Of a stretch of DNA of 64,000 bases, positions 39,272 to 48,862 are shown in pieces (positions within the stretch are counted from its first letter, which is position 1; each line of letters opens with the position of its first letter). This DNA comes from Actinomycetota bacterium (GTDB lineage Bacteria; Actinomycetota; Acidimicrobiia; Acidimicrobiales; RAAP-2). The stretch covers positions 1 through 64,000 of the forward strand of contig JAJPJD010000018.1 in NCBI GenBank assembly GCA_021324355.1. The letters run 5' to 3'. Made by a program: the position numbers and the translations under genes. Below the pieces are notes generated by a model. It was not told where the DNA came from. It was given only the letters and a program-made list of their open reading frames with translations, and searched no databases.

Positions 39272-40312
39272 GTGACGCTCCAGATCGGTATCGGTGCCGC
39301 CTCTTTCTCGCCCGAAGGGGTTCGCTTCGTTCAGGACGCCGAGCGTCTCGGGATCGACTCGGTGTGGGCTGGGGAGGCCTGGGGTTATGACGCCCTCACT
39401 CCGCTCGCCTTCCTGGCTGCCGGGACGTCCCGGGTCCGGCTGGGGACTGCCATCGTGCAGCTGGGTGCCCGCACGCCGGCTGCACTGGCCATGGCCGCCC
39501 TCTCGCTCCAGGCTCTGTCGGGCGATCGCTTCGTACTCGGCATTGGTACCAGCGGCCCTCAGGTCATCGAGGGATGGCACGGCGTGCGATTCGATCGGCC
39601 GCTGCGCCGGACCCAAGAGACGATCGAGATCGTGCGCCTCCTCGCTTCGGGGGGCCGTTCCAGCTACGACGGATCGATCTATCGACTTCCGCTGGCGGGC
39701 GGGGAGGGGAAGGCGATCGCCAGCTCGGCACCGCCGCGGCGGGTACCGGTCTACGTTGCCTCCCTGGGGCCGGCCAACCTCGAGCTGACCGGCCGGCTGG
39801 CCGATGGGTGGATCGGGACCGCCTTCATGCCCGAGAGCGCCGACGCGTTCGTGGAGCCGCTCCGGCGTGGTGCCGCCTCGGCCGGCCGGGTGCTGTCGGA
39901 ACTGGATCTCACTGTCGCCGTGACCCTGGAGTTCACCGAGGACGTCGATGAGGCGGCCCGACGGCATGCTCGGGGCTACGCCTTCACCATGGGCGCCATG
40001 GGCAGTGAGACGCACAACTTCTACAACGACGCGTTCAGCCGGCAGGGCTTCGCCGACGACGTCGCGGCGGTTGCCCAGCTTTGGCGGGCTGGCCAGCGGG
40101 AGGCCGCTGCCGACCGGGTCCCGGTGGAGATTGGCCTGCGCACGAACCTCCTCGGCCCCCCCGACGTGGTGCGGGACCGCCTCCGCCGCTACCGCGACGT
40201 CGGGGTGGGGACCCTGCGAGTGGGCCTCGTCGGGCCGGACCGCACCGCCCGGCTGGACGCCCTGGGCACCCTCGTCGACTTGGTGGCCGAGGTCAACGCC
40301 GAGAAACGCTGA
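39272..40312 (+). CDS. LLM-class (F420-dependent-like) oxidoreductase
   Basis: IGIGAASFSPEGVRFVQDAERLGIDSVWAGEAWGYDALTPLAFLAAGTSRVRLGTAIVQLGARTPAALAMAALSLQALSGDRFVLGIGTSGPQV. Confidence 0.9.
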   Translation: MTLQIGIGAASFSPEGVRFVQDAERLGIDSVWAGEAWGYDALTPLAFLAAGTSRVRLGTAIVQLGARTPAALAMAALSLQALSGDRFVLGIGTSGPQVIEGWHGVRFDRPLRRTQETIEIVRLLASGGRSSYDGSIYRLPLAGGEGKAIASSAPPRRVPVYVASLGPANLELTGRLADGWIGTAFMPESADAFVEPLRRGAASAGRVLSELDLTVAVTLEFTEDVDEAARRHARGYAFTMGAMGSETHNFYNDAFSRQGFADDVAAVAQLWRAGQREAAADRVPVEIGLRTNLLGPPDVVRDRLRRYRDVGVGTLRVGLVGPDRTARLDALGTLVDLVAEVNAEKR

Positions 40313-40336
40313 GCGAGCACTAACCGCAACGGCCGC

Positions 40337-42304
40337 TCATGCGGCCTGACCCTCGGCGTGGGAGATCCAGGTCTCGTACATCTGCGCGTACCGGCCGCCC
40401 GCGGCCACCAGTTCGTCGTGGGAGCCGACCTCGACGATGCCCCCGTCGTCCACCACCACGATGCGGTCCGCCTTCATGGCGGTGGTGAGCCGGTGGGCGA
40501 TGAGAATGGCGGTCCGCCCCTCGAGAAGGACGTCCAGGGCCCGCTCGATCTTGCTCTCTGAGAGCAGATCGAGGTTGGAGGTCGCCTCGTCAAGGACGAG
40601 CACCCGGGGGTGAGCCACGAACGCTCGAGCGAGCGCGATGAGTTGGCGTTCACCGGAGGACAGCGACTGGCCGCGCTCGTGGACGACCGTCTCGATCTCG
40701 TCGGGGAGACGCTCGATCACGTCCATCAGCCCGACTGTCCGGATGGCCTCGCGCACCTCCTCATCGGTCACGTCTTCTCGGGCGAACGCGATGTTGTCGC
40801 GCACGGTGCCGGCGAAGAGGAACGGCTCCTGGGGTACCACGCCGAGCTGGCGCCGGAGCGATTGCACCGAGTAGTGCCGGATGTCGTGGCCGTCGATCAA
40901 GACCCGTCCCGAGGTCGGGTCGTAGAAGCGGGTCACCAGCTTTGCCAGCGTTGACTTGCCGGCCCCGGTCGGCCCCACGAAGGCGACGGTTTCACCAGCA
41001 TGGATCTCGAGGTTGATGTCACGGAGCACCGGGGTCTCAGGGTCGTATCCGAACGTGACGTTCTCGAACGTGATGTTTCCCTCGATCGGCGGCAGATCCG
41101 GTGCCCCTTCGTCCTCGGGCACGCTCGGAGTCTGGCTGAGCAGCGTGTTCAGCTTGATAACCGAGGCCTGCCCCTGTTGGTAGGTGTTGTACTGCTGGAC
41201 CAGCAGGGTGATCGGCTGCAGGAACCGGTTCAGATACAAGATGAAGGCGGTCAGCGCGCCGAGGGAGAGCTCGTGGTGGAGCACCATCACGCCGCCCACG
41301 CCCAGCAGCACTGCCTGGCCGAGGAACGACAGCATCTGGGTCCCGGGGCCGTAAATGGCGTTGATCTGGGCGGTGAAGATGTTGGCGTCCCGGTACTCGC
41401 CGACCACGTTTCGGTGGTGAAGGATGTTGTGGCGCTGGCGGTTGTGGGCAGTCACCACCCGTACCCCGTGGAGACTCTCTGACAGGTCGGCCAACACATT
41501 GGCGATCCCGTCCCGCACTCGTTGATAGCCGATTTCCGAGGCCGAGCGGAACCACAGCGACAGGGCAGTCAGCACCGGCACCACCGCCAGGACGGTGATG
41601 AGCGCCAGCTTGACGTTCAGCACGAACAGGATGATGGTGATCACGATCATCGTGAGGCCCTGAACCGCGAAACTGGCCAGGCCGTCCTGCAGCAGCTGCT
41701 GGAGGTTTTCGATGTCGCTGGTCATGCGGGTCATGATCACGCCCGCCTTCTCGTCGGTGTAGAAGTCGAGCGACATCCGCTGCAGGTGGGTGAACACCTT
41801 GACCCGCAGGTCGTTCATCACCCGTGCCGCCAGCCGACCGGTGGTGCGGACCTGGCTGCTCTGGGCGGTGCCGCTGATGGCGATGGCCACGAAGAACAGC
41901 ACCGCGTAGAAGACGACCTTGCCGAACACCCCCGAGGTCTGGTGAGTGAGGATCGCGCCCTCGATGACGTTGGTCCCGTGGTCGATCAGCAGGGGCCCGG
42001 CCTGGTTGGCCAGGCTGACCATGGTCACGAAGAGGATTGCCAGCGCGGCCAGCCACCAGTGCTGCAGGATCAGGTGTCGCAGGGTGAGCGGCCGGCGGTC
42101 GGCCTCGGTCATCTGGTAGCTGAACCTGGCAGTGGGCTCGCCGTGGTCTGGCTCCTTCTTGAGCAGCAGGTCGACGCCTTCTTGGAGCTCAGGTGGGATC
42201 CCCGCGAACGGAAGGCCGTTGCCCGGGTTGCCCGGCGAGCCGCCGGGGCGGCCACCCATGCCACCGCCGCCCCACATGCCACCGCCGGGGCCGCCCCAGG
42301 CCAT
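40337..42304 (-). CDS. ABC exporter half-transporter (TMD-NBD), consensus Walker B, degenerate signature
   Basis: VGPTGAGKST, QSLSSGERQLIALARAFV, VLVLDEATSNLD; Gly-rich N-terminus MAWGGPGGGMWGGGGMGG. Confidence 0.92.
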   Translation of the reverse strand: MAWGGPGGGMWGGGGMGGRPGGSPGNPGNGLPFAGIPPELQEGVDLLLKKEPDHGEPTARFSYQMTEADRRPLTLRHLILQHWWLAALAILFVTMVSLANQAGPLLIDHGTNVIEGAILTHQTSGVFGKVVFYAVLFFVAIAISGTAQSSQVRTTGRLAARVMNDLRVKVFTHLQRMSLDFYTDEKAGVIMTRMTSDIENLQQLLQDGLASFAVQGLTMIVITIILFVLNVKLALITVLAVVPVLTALSLWFRSASEIGYQRVRDGIANVLADLSESLHGVRVVTAHNRQRHNILHHRNVVGEYRDANIFTAQINAIYGPGTQMLSFLGQAVLLGVGGVMVLHHELSLGALTAFILYLNRFLQPITLLVQQYNTYQQGQASVIKLNTLLSQTPSVPEDEGAPDLPPIEGNITFENVTFGYDPETPVLRDINLEIHAGETVAFVGPTGAGKSTLAKLVTRFYDPTSGRVLIDGHDIRHYSVQSLRRQLGVVPQEPFLFAGTVRDNIAFAREDVTDEEVREAIRTVGLMDVIERLPDEIETVVHERGQSLSSGERQLIALARAFVAHPRVLVLDEATSNLDLLSESKIERALDVLLEGRTAILIAHRLTTAMKADRIVVVDDGGIVEVGSHDELVAAGGRYAQMYETWISHAEGQAA

Positions 42305-44274
42305 CAGAATCCCCCCCGCATGCCCAGGCCTTCGGGCTCGCTCGGACCGACGGGTCCGAGCCCTTCCAGGCGCAGGCGGCTGGCCGCGCCGTCGCCTCCC
42401 GCGTTCGCCATCCGCTCGGCGTCCTCCTTCTCCCCTTGGGCCAGGACCTCGGCGTAGAGAGGGACCGTCGCCATGAGCTCGGTGTGGGTTCCGTCGGCCA
42501 CGATCCGGCCCTGGTCCATCAGGAGCACCCGGTCGGCCAGGCTGATGGTGGACAGGCGGTGGGCGATGATCAGGGTGGTCCGCCCCTCCATGAGCCGGCG
42601 CAGTGCGCCGTGGATGGTCAGCTCGACCTGGACGTCGATCGCGCTGGTGGCGTCGTCGAGGATGAGGATCGGCGGGTTGACCAGCAGGGTGCGGGCGATC
42701 GCGATCCGCTGGCGCTGCCCGCCCGACAGGGTGTAGCCGCGCTCACCCACGACGGTGTCGTAGCCCTCGGGGAGCTCCCGGATGAACTCGTCGGCCCCCG
42801 CGGCCCGAGCTGCCGCGACGATGTCGTCAATGTCGGCGGTCGGTGCGCCGTACGCGATGTTGTCCCGGATCGACACCGAGAACAGGAACGGCTCGTCCAG
42901 CACGATGCCCACGTTTCCTCTCACGCTGGTCAGCGTGAGGTCCCGCACGTCCTTGTCATCGATGAGCACCCGGCCATCGGTGACGTCGTAGAAGCGGGCC
43001 AGCAGTCGGGCCACCGTCGACTTCCCCGATCCAGTCCGCCCGACCAGGGCCACGGTCTGGCCTGGTGGGATGTGGAGGTCGAAGTTGTCCAGGACGAGCG
43101 GGTTGTCGTCGCTGTACTTGAACTTCACCGAATCGAACCGCACGTCCCCACGGCAGTCGACCAGATCGACCGCGCCTGGCCGGTCGACCACAGTCGGCTG
43201 CTCGTCGAGGATCTCGTAGATCCGTTTCGACGACGCCGCTGCCCGCTGGCCCATCATGATGATCATCCCGAGCATCTGGAACGGGGCCTGCAGCATCACG
43301 ATGTAGAGGCTGAACGAGATGATCGCAGCGACCGGCAGGCTTCCCCGCAGGGCGAGCCAGCCGCCGAACAGCAGCACCAAGGCCAGGCCGATCTGAGGGA
43401 GGTTTTGGACGGTCGGGGTGAAGGTGGCTCGGATGTCTGCGTCCTTGATGTAGGACCACTGCAACCGGTCCGCCGCCTTGGCCAGGGTGGTGAGCTCCCT
43501 CTGCTCGGCGGCGAAGGACTTGACCACCCGGACCCCATTGGTGTTCTCGTCCACGATCGTCGCGACGTCGGCCAGCCGAGCCTGGATCAGCCACGACACC
43601 GGGAACATGCGCTTCCGCATCTGGACGCCCAGGAAGTAGACGAACGGCATGGGGATCATGGCGACCAGCGCGAGTGGGACGCTGATCGAGAGCATGTACC
43701 CGAACGCGACCAGAGCCACACTGCATTGGACCAGGATCGACGGTGCGAATGTCAGGTACATCTGCACCGAGCGGATATCGGAGTTGGCCCGCGAGATGAG
43801 CTGTCCCGACTGCACCCGGTCGTAGAAGGGGAACGACATCTTGGCCAGGTGCGTGTAGATGATGTTCCGCAGGTCGAACTCGATCTCGTACGCCGTGCGC
43901 ATCAGGAAGTACCGGGAGATGTAGCCAGCCACCCCGGCCGCGATCGCGAGTGCGACCATTGCGACGATGTAGGTATGCAGGGCCGCTCGGTGGGCGACGA
44001 CCGCGTTCTGGACCGCGTCCTGGAGGAGCTTGGGGATCTGGACCTGGATCATGAGGCCCACGAACGACAGGACCAGCGAGGTGATGAACATCCCCTTGTG
44101 GGCGAGCACCACCGGCAGCGCTCGGCGGAGCCAGGTCTTGCTCTGATCCGAGGAGATCGTCGCCTTCGGAGCCCGGTACCGGGCCTCGGTGGCGATTGGC
44201 TCGAAGGCCGAGGGTTGGCCGATGTCGAGGTCGACCTCGGCGCCCTCGGTGGGGCGGCGAGAGAGGATGGTCAT
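42304..44274 (-). CDS. ABC exporter half-transporter (TMD-NBD), consensus signature, Asp-Asp Walker B
   Basis: VGRTGSGKST, YTLSGGQRQRIAIARTLL, ILILDDATSAIDVQ. Confidence 0.92.
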   Translation of the reverse strand: MTILSRRPTEGAEVDLDIGQPSAFEPIATEARYRAPKATISSDQSKTWLRRALPVVLAHKGMFITSLVLSFVGLMIQVQIPKLLQDAVQNAVVAHRAALHTYIVAMVALAIAAGVAGYISRYFLMRTAYEIEFDLRNIIYTHLAKMSFPFYDRVQSGQLISRANSDIRSVQMYLTFAPSILVQCSVALVAFGYMLSISVPLALVAMIPMPFVYFLGVQMRKRMFPVSWLIQARLADVATIVDENTNGVRVVKSFAAEQRELTTLAKAADRLQWSYIKDADIRATFTPTVQNLPQIGLALVLLFGGWLALRGSLPVAAIISFSLYIVMLQAPFQMLGMIIMMGQRAAASSKRIYEILDEQPTVVDRPGAVDLVDCRGDVRFDSVKFKYSDDNPLVLDNFDLHIPPGQTVALVGRTGSGKSTVARLLARFYDVTDGRVLIDDKDVRDLTLTSVRGNVGIVLDEPFLFSVSIRDNIAYGAPTADIDDIVAAARAAGADEFIRELPEGYDTVVGERGYTLSGGQRQRIAIARTLLVNPPILILDDATSAIDVQVELTIHGALRRLMEGRTTLIIAHRLSTISLADRVLLMDQGRIVADGTHTELMATVPLYAEVLAQGEKEDAERMANAGGDGAASRLRLEGLGPVGPSEPEGLGMRGGF

Positions 44275-44726
44275 GACTTGGCCCGTGCGGCTCGGTAGCT
44301 GACCATGGCGTCGTGCCAACGAGCCAGGCAGGCCAGCGCCCGGCTGCCGGCCTTGGCTCCCAAGGCTCCGGCGATCTGCTCCAGTCGGTCGTTCACCGCG
44401 CGGTCGGCCGACGCCAGCAGCTCCTGGCCCTGGGTGGTGAGCTCCAGGGCCACCCGCCGCCGGTCGTCCTCCCGGTGGGCCCGCTCAACCAGGCCCCTTG
44501 AGACCAGCCCGTCGATCACCGCGGTCACGCTGGGCGGGCGCACGGCGAGCCGCTCGGCCAGGGACGAGGACTGGGCGGACCCTTCGGCCAAGATGGCGAG
44601 GATCCGGTACTGCGAGAGGGACAGGTCGACCGTGGCCAGGCCGAGCTCCACCTGTTTGGCCAGCCACGCGGCCGTCCGGCCGGGGTTGTAGACCCGGGCC
44701 GGCGTCTCCAGCTGTTCGACACTCAC
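44271..44726 (-). CDS. MarR-family transcriptional regulator
   Basis: LSLSQYRILAILAEGSAQSSSLAERLAVRPPSVTAVIDGLVSRGLVERAHREDDRRRVALELT winged helix; ATGA overlap with exporter gene. Confidence 0.88.
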   Translation of the reverse strand: MSVEQLETPARVYNPGRTAAWLAKQVELGLATVDLSLSQYRILAILAEGSAQSSSLAERLAVRPPSVTAVIDGLVSRGLVERAHREDDRRRVALELTTQGQELLASADRAVNDRLEQIAGALGAKAGSRALACLARWHDAMVSYRAARAKS

Positions 44727-44730
44727 ATTA

Positions 44731-44743
44731 TTAGGTTATCTAA
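44731..44743. promoter_or_regulatory. Candidate MarR operator
   Basis: TTAGGTTATCTAA (TTAG-N5-CTAA; also GTTA-TC-TAAC) 4 bp upstream of the marR GTG start, in a local AT island. Confidence 0.55.
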
Positions 44744-44855
44744 CAGATGGGGTGGCAGCAAGCGACCGCCGCGCCGGTGTTGTCCTTGGGCGGCCTCAGG
44801 GCGATACTGGGCCCCGAACCGGGCCGGGCCGGGAAGCAGGGAGACGGGAGGGTCG

Positions 44856-46013
44856 ATGCGGACTCGAGCAGCGGTCTGCCATGAGCAGGGATCCCCGTGG
44901 GTCACCGAGGAGATCGAGATCGACGAGCCCCACGCCCACGAGGTCCAGGTGCAGGTGGCCTTCGCTGGCCTCTGCCACTCCGACGAGCACCTCCGGCTGG
45001 GGGACATGACCGCGCCGCCCGAGGTGCTGTCCATGCTTGGTCTGACCTCAATGTTCCCGGTGATCGGGGGCCATGAGGGCTCCGGGGTGGTGACCGCCGT
45101 CGGCCCCGAGGTGTCCAACGTAACCGTGGGCGACAAGGTCGCGGTGGCCTTCATCCCGGCCTGCGGCACCTGCTTTTGGTGCGCGTCGGGCCGCCAACAC
45201 CTCTGCGACCTCGGCATGTACACCCTGGCCGGCCCCATGATCAGTGACGGCACCTGGCGGCACCACCTGGGCGAGGTGAACCTGGGGCGGATGACCCAGC
45301 TGGGCACCTTCGCCGAGACCATGGTGGTGCACGAATCGTCGGTGGTGAAGCTGGCTCCCGATGCCCCCCTGCGGGCAGCCGCCCTCATCAGCTGCGGCAT
45401 CGCGACCGGGTTCGGTTCGGTCGTCGAGCGGGCCCGGACCCGTCCGGGCGAGGTCGTCGTGGTGGTGGGCTGCGGGGGGGTGGGCTCCGGGGCGCTCCAA
45501 GGGGCCCGGCTGGCCGGAGCCCGCGCGATCGTCGCCGTCGACACGGTGCCGTTCAAGGTGGACCAGGCCAAGCGGATCGGGGCCACGCATGGGGCGGCGT
45601 CGATGGCCGAGGCTCTGCCCCTGGTGGCCGAGATCACCCAGGGTCGCATGGCCGACGTGGTCGTGCTGACGCCGGCCACCTTGACCGGCGACCTGATCGC
45701 GCCGGCCTGCTCGCTCGGCTCCAAGGACGCGCGCATCGTCTGCACGGCCGTGGCGCCGATCACCCAGACCGACGTCCAGCTCAACCTGTTCAACCTGGCT
45801 ATGTACAACCAGTCCCTGCTGGGCACGGTGTTCGGCTCGGTCAGCCCGAGGGTCCAGGTTCCCAAGCTGCTGGCCCTCTACCAGAGCGGCCAGCTCGAGA
45901 TCGACGAGCTCATCACCAAGGAGTACACCCTCGACCAGGTCCAGCAGGGCTACGACGACCTCCACGCGGGACGCAACATCCGCGGCGTGGTGCGGTTGGC
46001 CGGGGACTCCTGA
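44856..46013 (+). CDS. NDMA-dependent/nicotinoprotein-type Zn alcohol dehydrogenase (mycofactocin-associated)
   Basis: GHEGSGVVTAVGPEVSNV, CGTCFWCASGRQHLC zinc site, VVVVGCGGVGSGALQGARLAGA; located at the mycofactocin locus. Confidence 0.88.
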   Translation: MRTRAAVCHEQGSPWVTEEIEIDEPHAHEVQVQVAFAGLCHSDEHLRLGDMTAPPEVLSMLGLTSMFPVIGGHEGSGVVTAVGPEVSNVTVGDKVAVAFIPACGTCFWCASGRQHLCDLGMYTLAGPMISDGTWRHHLGEVNLGRMTQLGTFAETMVVHESSVVKLAPDAPLRAAALISCGIATGFGSVVERARTRPGEVVVVVGCGGVGSGALQGARLAGARAIVAVDTVPFKVDQAKRIGATHGAASMAEALPLVAEITQGRMADVVVLTPATLTGDLIAPACSLGSKDARIVCTAVAPITQTDVQLNLFNLAMYNQSLLGTVFGSVSPRVQVPKLLALYQSGQLEIDELITKEYTLDQVQQGYDDLHAGRNIRGVVRLAGDS

Positions 46014-46080
46014 CCCGACGCGTCCCTGACGAAAGGGTCGATCGGGCGAGGGTCGGCGTGGGCCGGCCGGGAGGACACGC

Positions 46081-47256
46081 ATGGCGGGGTCGTGGTTCGA
46101 GACCGTCGCAGAGGCCGAGCGCCGGGCTCGGCGGCGCCTGCCGCCCTCGGTGTACTCGGCGCTGGTGGCCGGGTCAGAGAAGGGGCTGACCGTCGCGGAC
46201 AACGTGGCTGCCTTTGGCGAGCTCGGCTTTGCTCCCCATGTGGCCGGGTTGGCCGAGAAGCGGGACCAGGCGGTGACCGTGATGGGCCAGCCGATTTCGC
46301 TGCCGGTGCTGCTCTCGCCGACCGGGGTCCAGGCTGTCCACCCCGACGCCGAGGTCGCGGTGGCCCGAGCGGCCGCCGCCCGGGGGACCGCGGTCGGCCT
46401 CAGCTCCTTCGCCTCCAAACCGATCGAGGAGGTGGTCGCGGCCAACCCGCAGACGTTCTTCCAGGTCTACTGGAGCGGGACCCGCGAGCACATGGCCGCC
46501 CGCCTCGAGCGGGCTCGCCGGGCGGGGGCGGTCGGGCTGATCGCGACCTTGGACTGGTCGTTCGCCAACGGTCGGGACTGGGGCAGCCCCCGGATCCCCG
46601 AGCGACTCGATCTGGCCACCATGCTCCGGTTCGCACCCGAGGTCCTGCGCCGTCCTCGCTGGCTGGCCTCCTTCGTCCGGGCGCGACGCCTGCCCGAGCT
46701 GACCGTGCCCAACATGGCGCTCCCGGGCGAGCCGGCGCCCAGCTTCTTCGGCGCCTACCGGGAGTGGATGCAGACTCCCCCTCCCACCTGGGACGACGTC
46801 GCGTGGTTGGCTGGCCAGTGGGGTGGTCCGTTCATGGTCAAGGGCGTGGTGCGGGTGGACGACGCGACCCGGGCGGCCGATGCCGGCGCCAGCGCGATCT
46901 CGGTCTCCAACCACGGAGGGAACAACCTGGACGGCACGCCGGCTGCGATCCGGGCCCTCCCGGCAGTGGCCGACGCGGTTGGCGACCGGGTTGAGGTTCT
47001 GCTGGATGGCGGAGTCCGGCGGGGGAGCGACGTGGTCAAGGCGCTGGCCCTGGGGGCCCGGGCGGTCATGATCGGCCGGGCCTACCTGTGGGGCTTGGCG
47101 GCGAACGGCCAGGCTGGGGTGGAGAACGTGCTCGACCTGCTTCGGGGCGGGATCGACTCGGCCCTGCTGGCCCTGGGGCGGGCCTCGGTTTCCGAGCTGT
47201 GCCCCGACGACGTCGTCGTGCCCCCGGGCTTCGCCCGGGCTCTGGGACTCCCCTAG
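46081..47256 (+). CDS. mftD: MftD-like FMN-dependent alpha-hydroxy-acid dehydrogenase family protein
   Basis: SPTGVQAVHPDAEVAVARAAAARGTAVGLSSFASKPIEEV, VKGVVRVDDATRAADAGASAISVSNHGGNNLDGTPAAIRALP, LLDGGVRRGSDVVKALALGARAVMIGRAYLWGLAANG. Confidence 0.88.
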   Translation: MAGSWFETVAEAERRARRRLPPSVYSALVAGSEKGLTVADNVAAFGELGFAPHVAGLAEKRDQAVTVMGQPISLPVLLSPTGVQAVHPDAEVAVARAAAARGTAVGLSSFASKPIEEVVAANPQTFFQVYWSGTREHMAARLERARRAGAVGLIATLDWSFANGRDWGSPRIPERLDLATMLRFAPEVLRRPRWLASFVRARRLPELTVPNMALPGEPAPSFFGAYREWMQTPPPTWDDVAWLAGQWGGPFMVKGVVRVDDATRAADAGASAISVSNHGGNNLDGTPAAIRALPAVADAVGDRVEVLLDGGVRRGSDVVKALALGARAVMIGRAYLWGLAANGQAGVENVLDLLRGGIDSALLALGRASVSELCPDDVVVPPGFARALGLP

Positions 47257-48716
47257 CGCCCCCGGGTCGGCGCGGCCCGGCGGGTGGCGATTGCCGGTAC
47301 CAGCGGCCGGAGCGTTCTGGCCCGCAGCGATCCCCACCAGACGCCAGCGCCGTAGGCGAGATCGTCGGCCAGCCGGAGGGCGAGGTAGCGCGCCGGGTCG
47401 AGGTCGGGTGGTCGGGTGCGCCATCCGCGGAACAGGCCCATGGCCAGGATGCCGGCGGCCGCCAGCCGGACCCGCCCGAGCCGCCGCACGGTGAGGGAGG
47501 CGACCAGCGCCGGCCCCCAGGCCCGAGCCAGCCCCGCCAGCGCCGGGACCGCGGAGCGGGCGACGCCAGTGATCGCCACGCGGGCCGCCAGCTCGAACGG
47601 GCGGTCGACCACCCCGTTGAGCCGGGCGCCGAGCGCGGCGCTCGACGCACCGAGCACGCCCAGCGCGGCGCCCGGCCGGCCGGCACAGGCCAGGACCCAG
47701 GCGGCTGCGGCCGCCGGTGAGAGCCGGAGCGGCGCGACCGCGTCCCGGTGCCGGACTGCCAGAGGCCCGGCCGAAGACCCGTACTCGGCGCGCCTGGCGG
47801 CCCACGAGGCCACGGTCAGCGGGCGATGGTGGGCGACTTCGACCTCTGGGACGTAGCGGGCTTCCCAGCCGGACGCGACCAGGCGCCAGACCAGGTCCAC
47901 GTCCTCGCCCACGCGCAGGTCGGGGTCGAAACAGGGCACCGGGGCGGCGGCCCGCCGCAGGACGAGCGCCGCCGACGGGACGTAGGCCACCGGCCGCCCG
48001 GGGCCGATCGGCCCCTCGCGGGTCCCAAGATCGAGTGGCGAGCGACCAGCCTCGTAGCGGGCGAGCGAGGAGCGGCCACCGGGGGTGACCACCCGGGGGG
48101 CGACCAGGGCCACCGCCGGGTCTGCGAAGTGGGCGACCAGCGGGCCGAGCCAGCCGGGCGGCACGGTGCAGTCGGAGTCGACGAAGGCCACCAGCGGGGA
48201 GGTCACCGTGGCCAGGCCGGCGTTGCGAGCTGCGGCCGGTCCGGTCCTCGTGTCCAGCCTCAGATACTCGGCCCCGGCTTCCCGGGTGACCTTCTCGACC
48301 TGGGCGCGCCCGATCGAGGCATCGTCGACCACCACGCAGCGGACCGGGCCCAACGAGCCGAGCAGCCGTTCGAGGAGCTCCGGTCGATCCCGGACCGGCA
48401 CCACCACGGTGACCAGCGCTCCTGGTTCCACCGGTTGGGGCCGGGGGTGCAGCATCCCCGCCGTCACCAGCCTCCGAGCTACGGCGCGCTCAGCTCGGTG
48501 GTCACCGACCGCCTCCCCGTCGAGCCAGCGTCGAAGCATCTGGGCGGCACGGGGACGCAGCCGGAGCAGCCGGGTCGGGCTCCCGCCCAGTAGGGCCCGG
48601 CCGTCGCCCAGGACCGCCAGGTCGCGGTCGGGGACCAGGTGGACGCCGGCCGGCAGCGGGACCGCCGGACCCCGCGGCCCCGTCCCGGGTCGGCCCGTCG
48701 CGCCGCCGGCTGCCAT
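47253..48716 (-). CDS. mftF: MftF-like mycofactocin glycosyltransferase (GT2)
   Basis: Long GT2: TVVVPVRDRPELLERLLGSLGPVRCVVVDDAS, VAFVDSDCTVPPGWLGPLVAHFADPAVALVAPRV; next to mftA and mftD. Confidence 0.88.
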   Translation of the reverse strand: MAAGGATGRPGTGPRGPAVPLPAGVHLVPDRDLAVLGDGRALLGGSPTRLLRLRPRAAQMLRRWLDGEAVGDHRAERAVARRLVTAGMLHPRPQPVEPGALVTVVVPVRDRPELLERLLGSLGPVRCVVVDDASIGRAQVEKVTREAGAEYLRLDTRTGPAAARNAGLATVTSPLVAFVDSDCTVPPGWLGPLVAHFADPAVALVAPRVVTPGGRSSLARYEAGRSPLDLGTREGPIGPGRPVAYVPSAALVLRRAAAPVPCFDPDLRVGEDVDLVWRLVASGWEARYVPEVEVAHHRPLTVASWAARRAEYGSSAGPLAVRHRDAVAPLRLSPAAAAAWVLACAGRPGAALGVLGASSAALGARLNGVVDRPFELAARVAITGVARSAVPALAGLARAWGPALVASLTVRRLGRVRLAAAGILAMGLFRGWRTRPPDLDPARYLALRLADDLAYGAGVWWGSLRARTLRPLVPAIATRRAAPTRGR

Positions 48717-48862
48717 GGCTCCATCTTCGCAGGGCCTTCACGGCCGGGAGTGCCGTGCCTCGACGCCCACCGGCCGCCCGGCCGACCAGGTCGTGCGCAG
48801 TAGGCTCGGTCGTCGGGGCCACCGGGGTTGCGGCCGGTGCTCCGGCGCACGGAGGAGGTGCG

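Noticed and set aside
42193-44298. 701-aa + strand ORF opposite the ABC exporter
   Set aside because: Antisense shadow ORF typical of GC-rich DNA; His/Asp/Arg/Val-rich with no recognisable domain, while the minus strand is a clear ABC transporter.
46174-47805. 543-aa minus-strand ORF over mftD/mftF
   Set aside because: Shadow of mftD and out of frame with mftF; low-complexity R/G/P/A composition.
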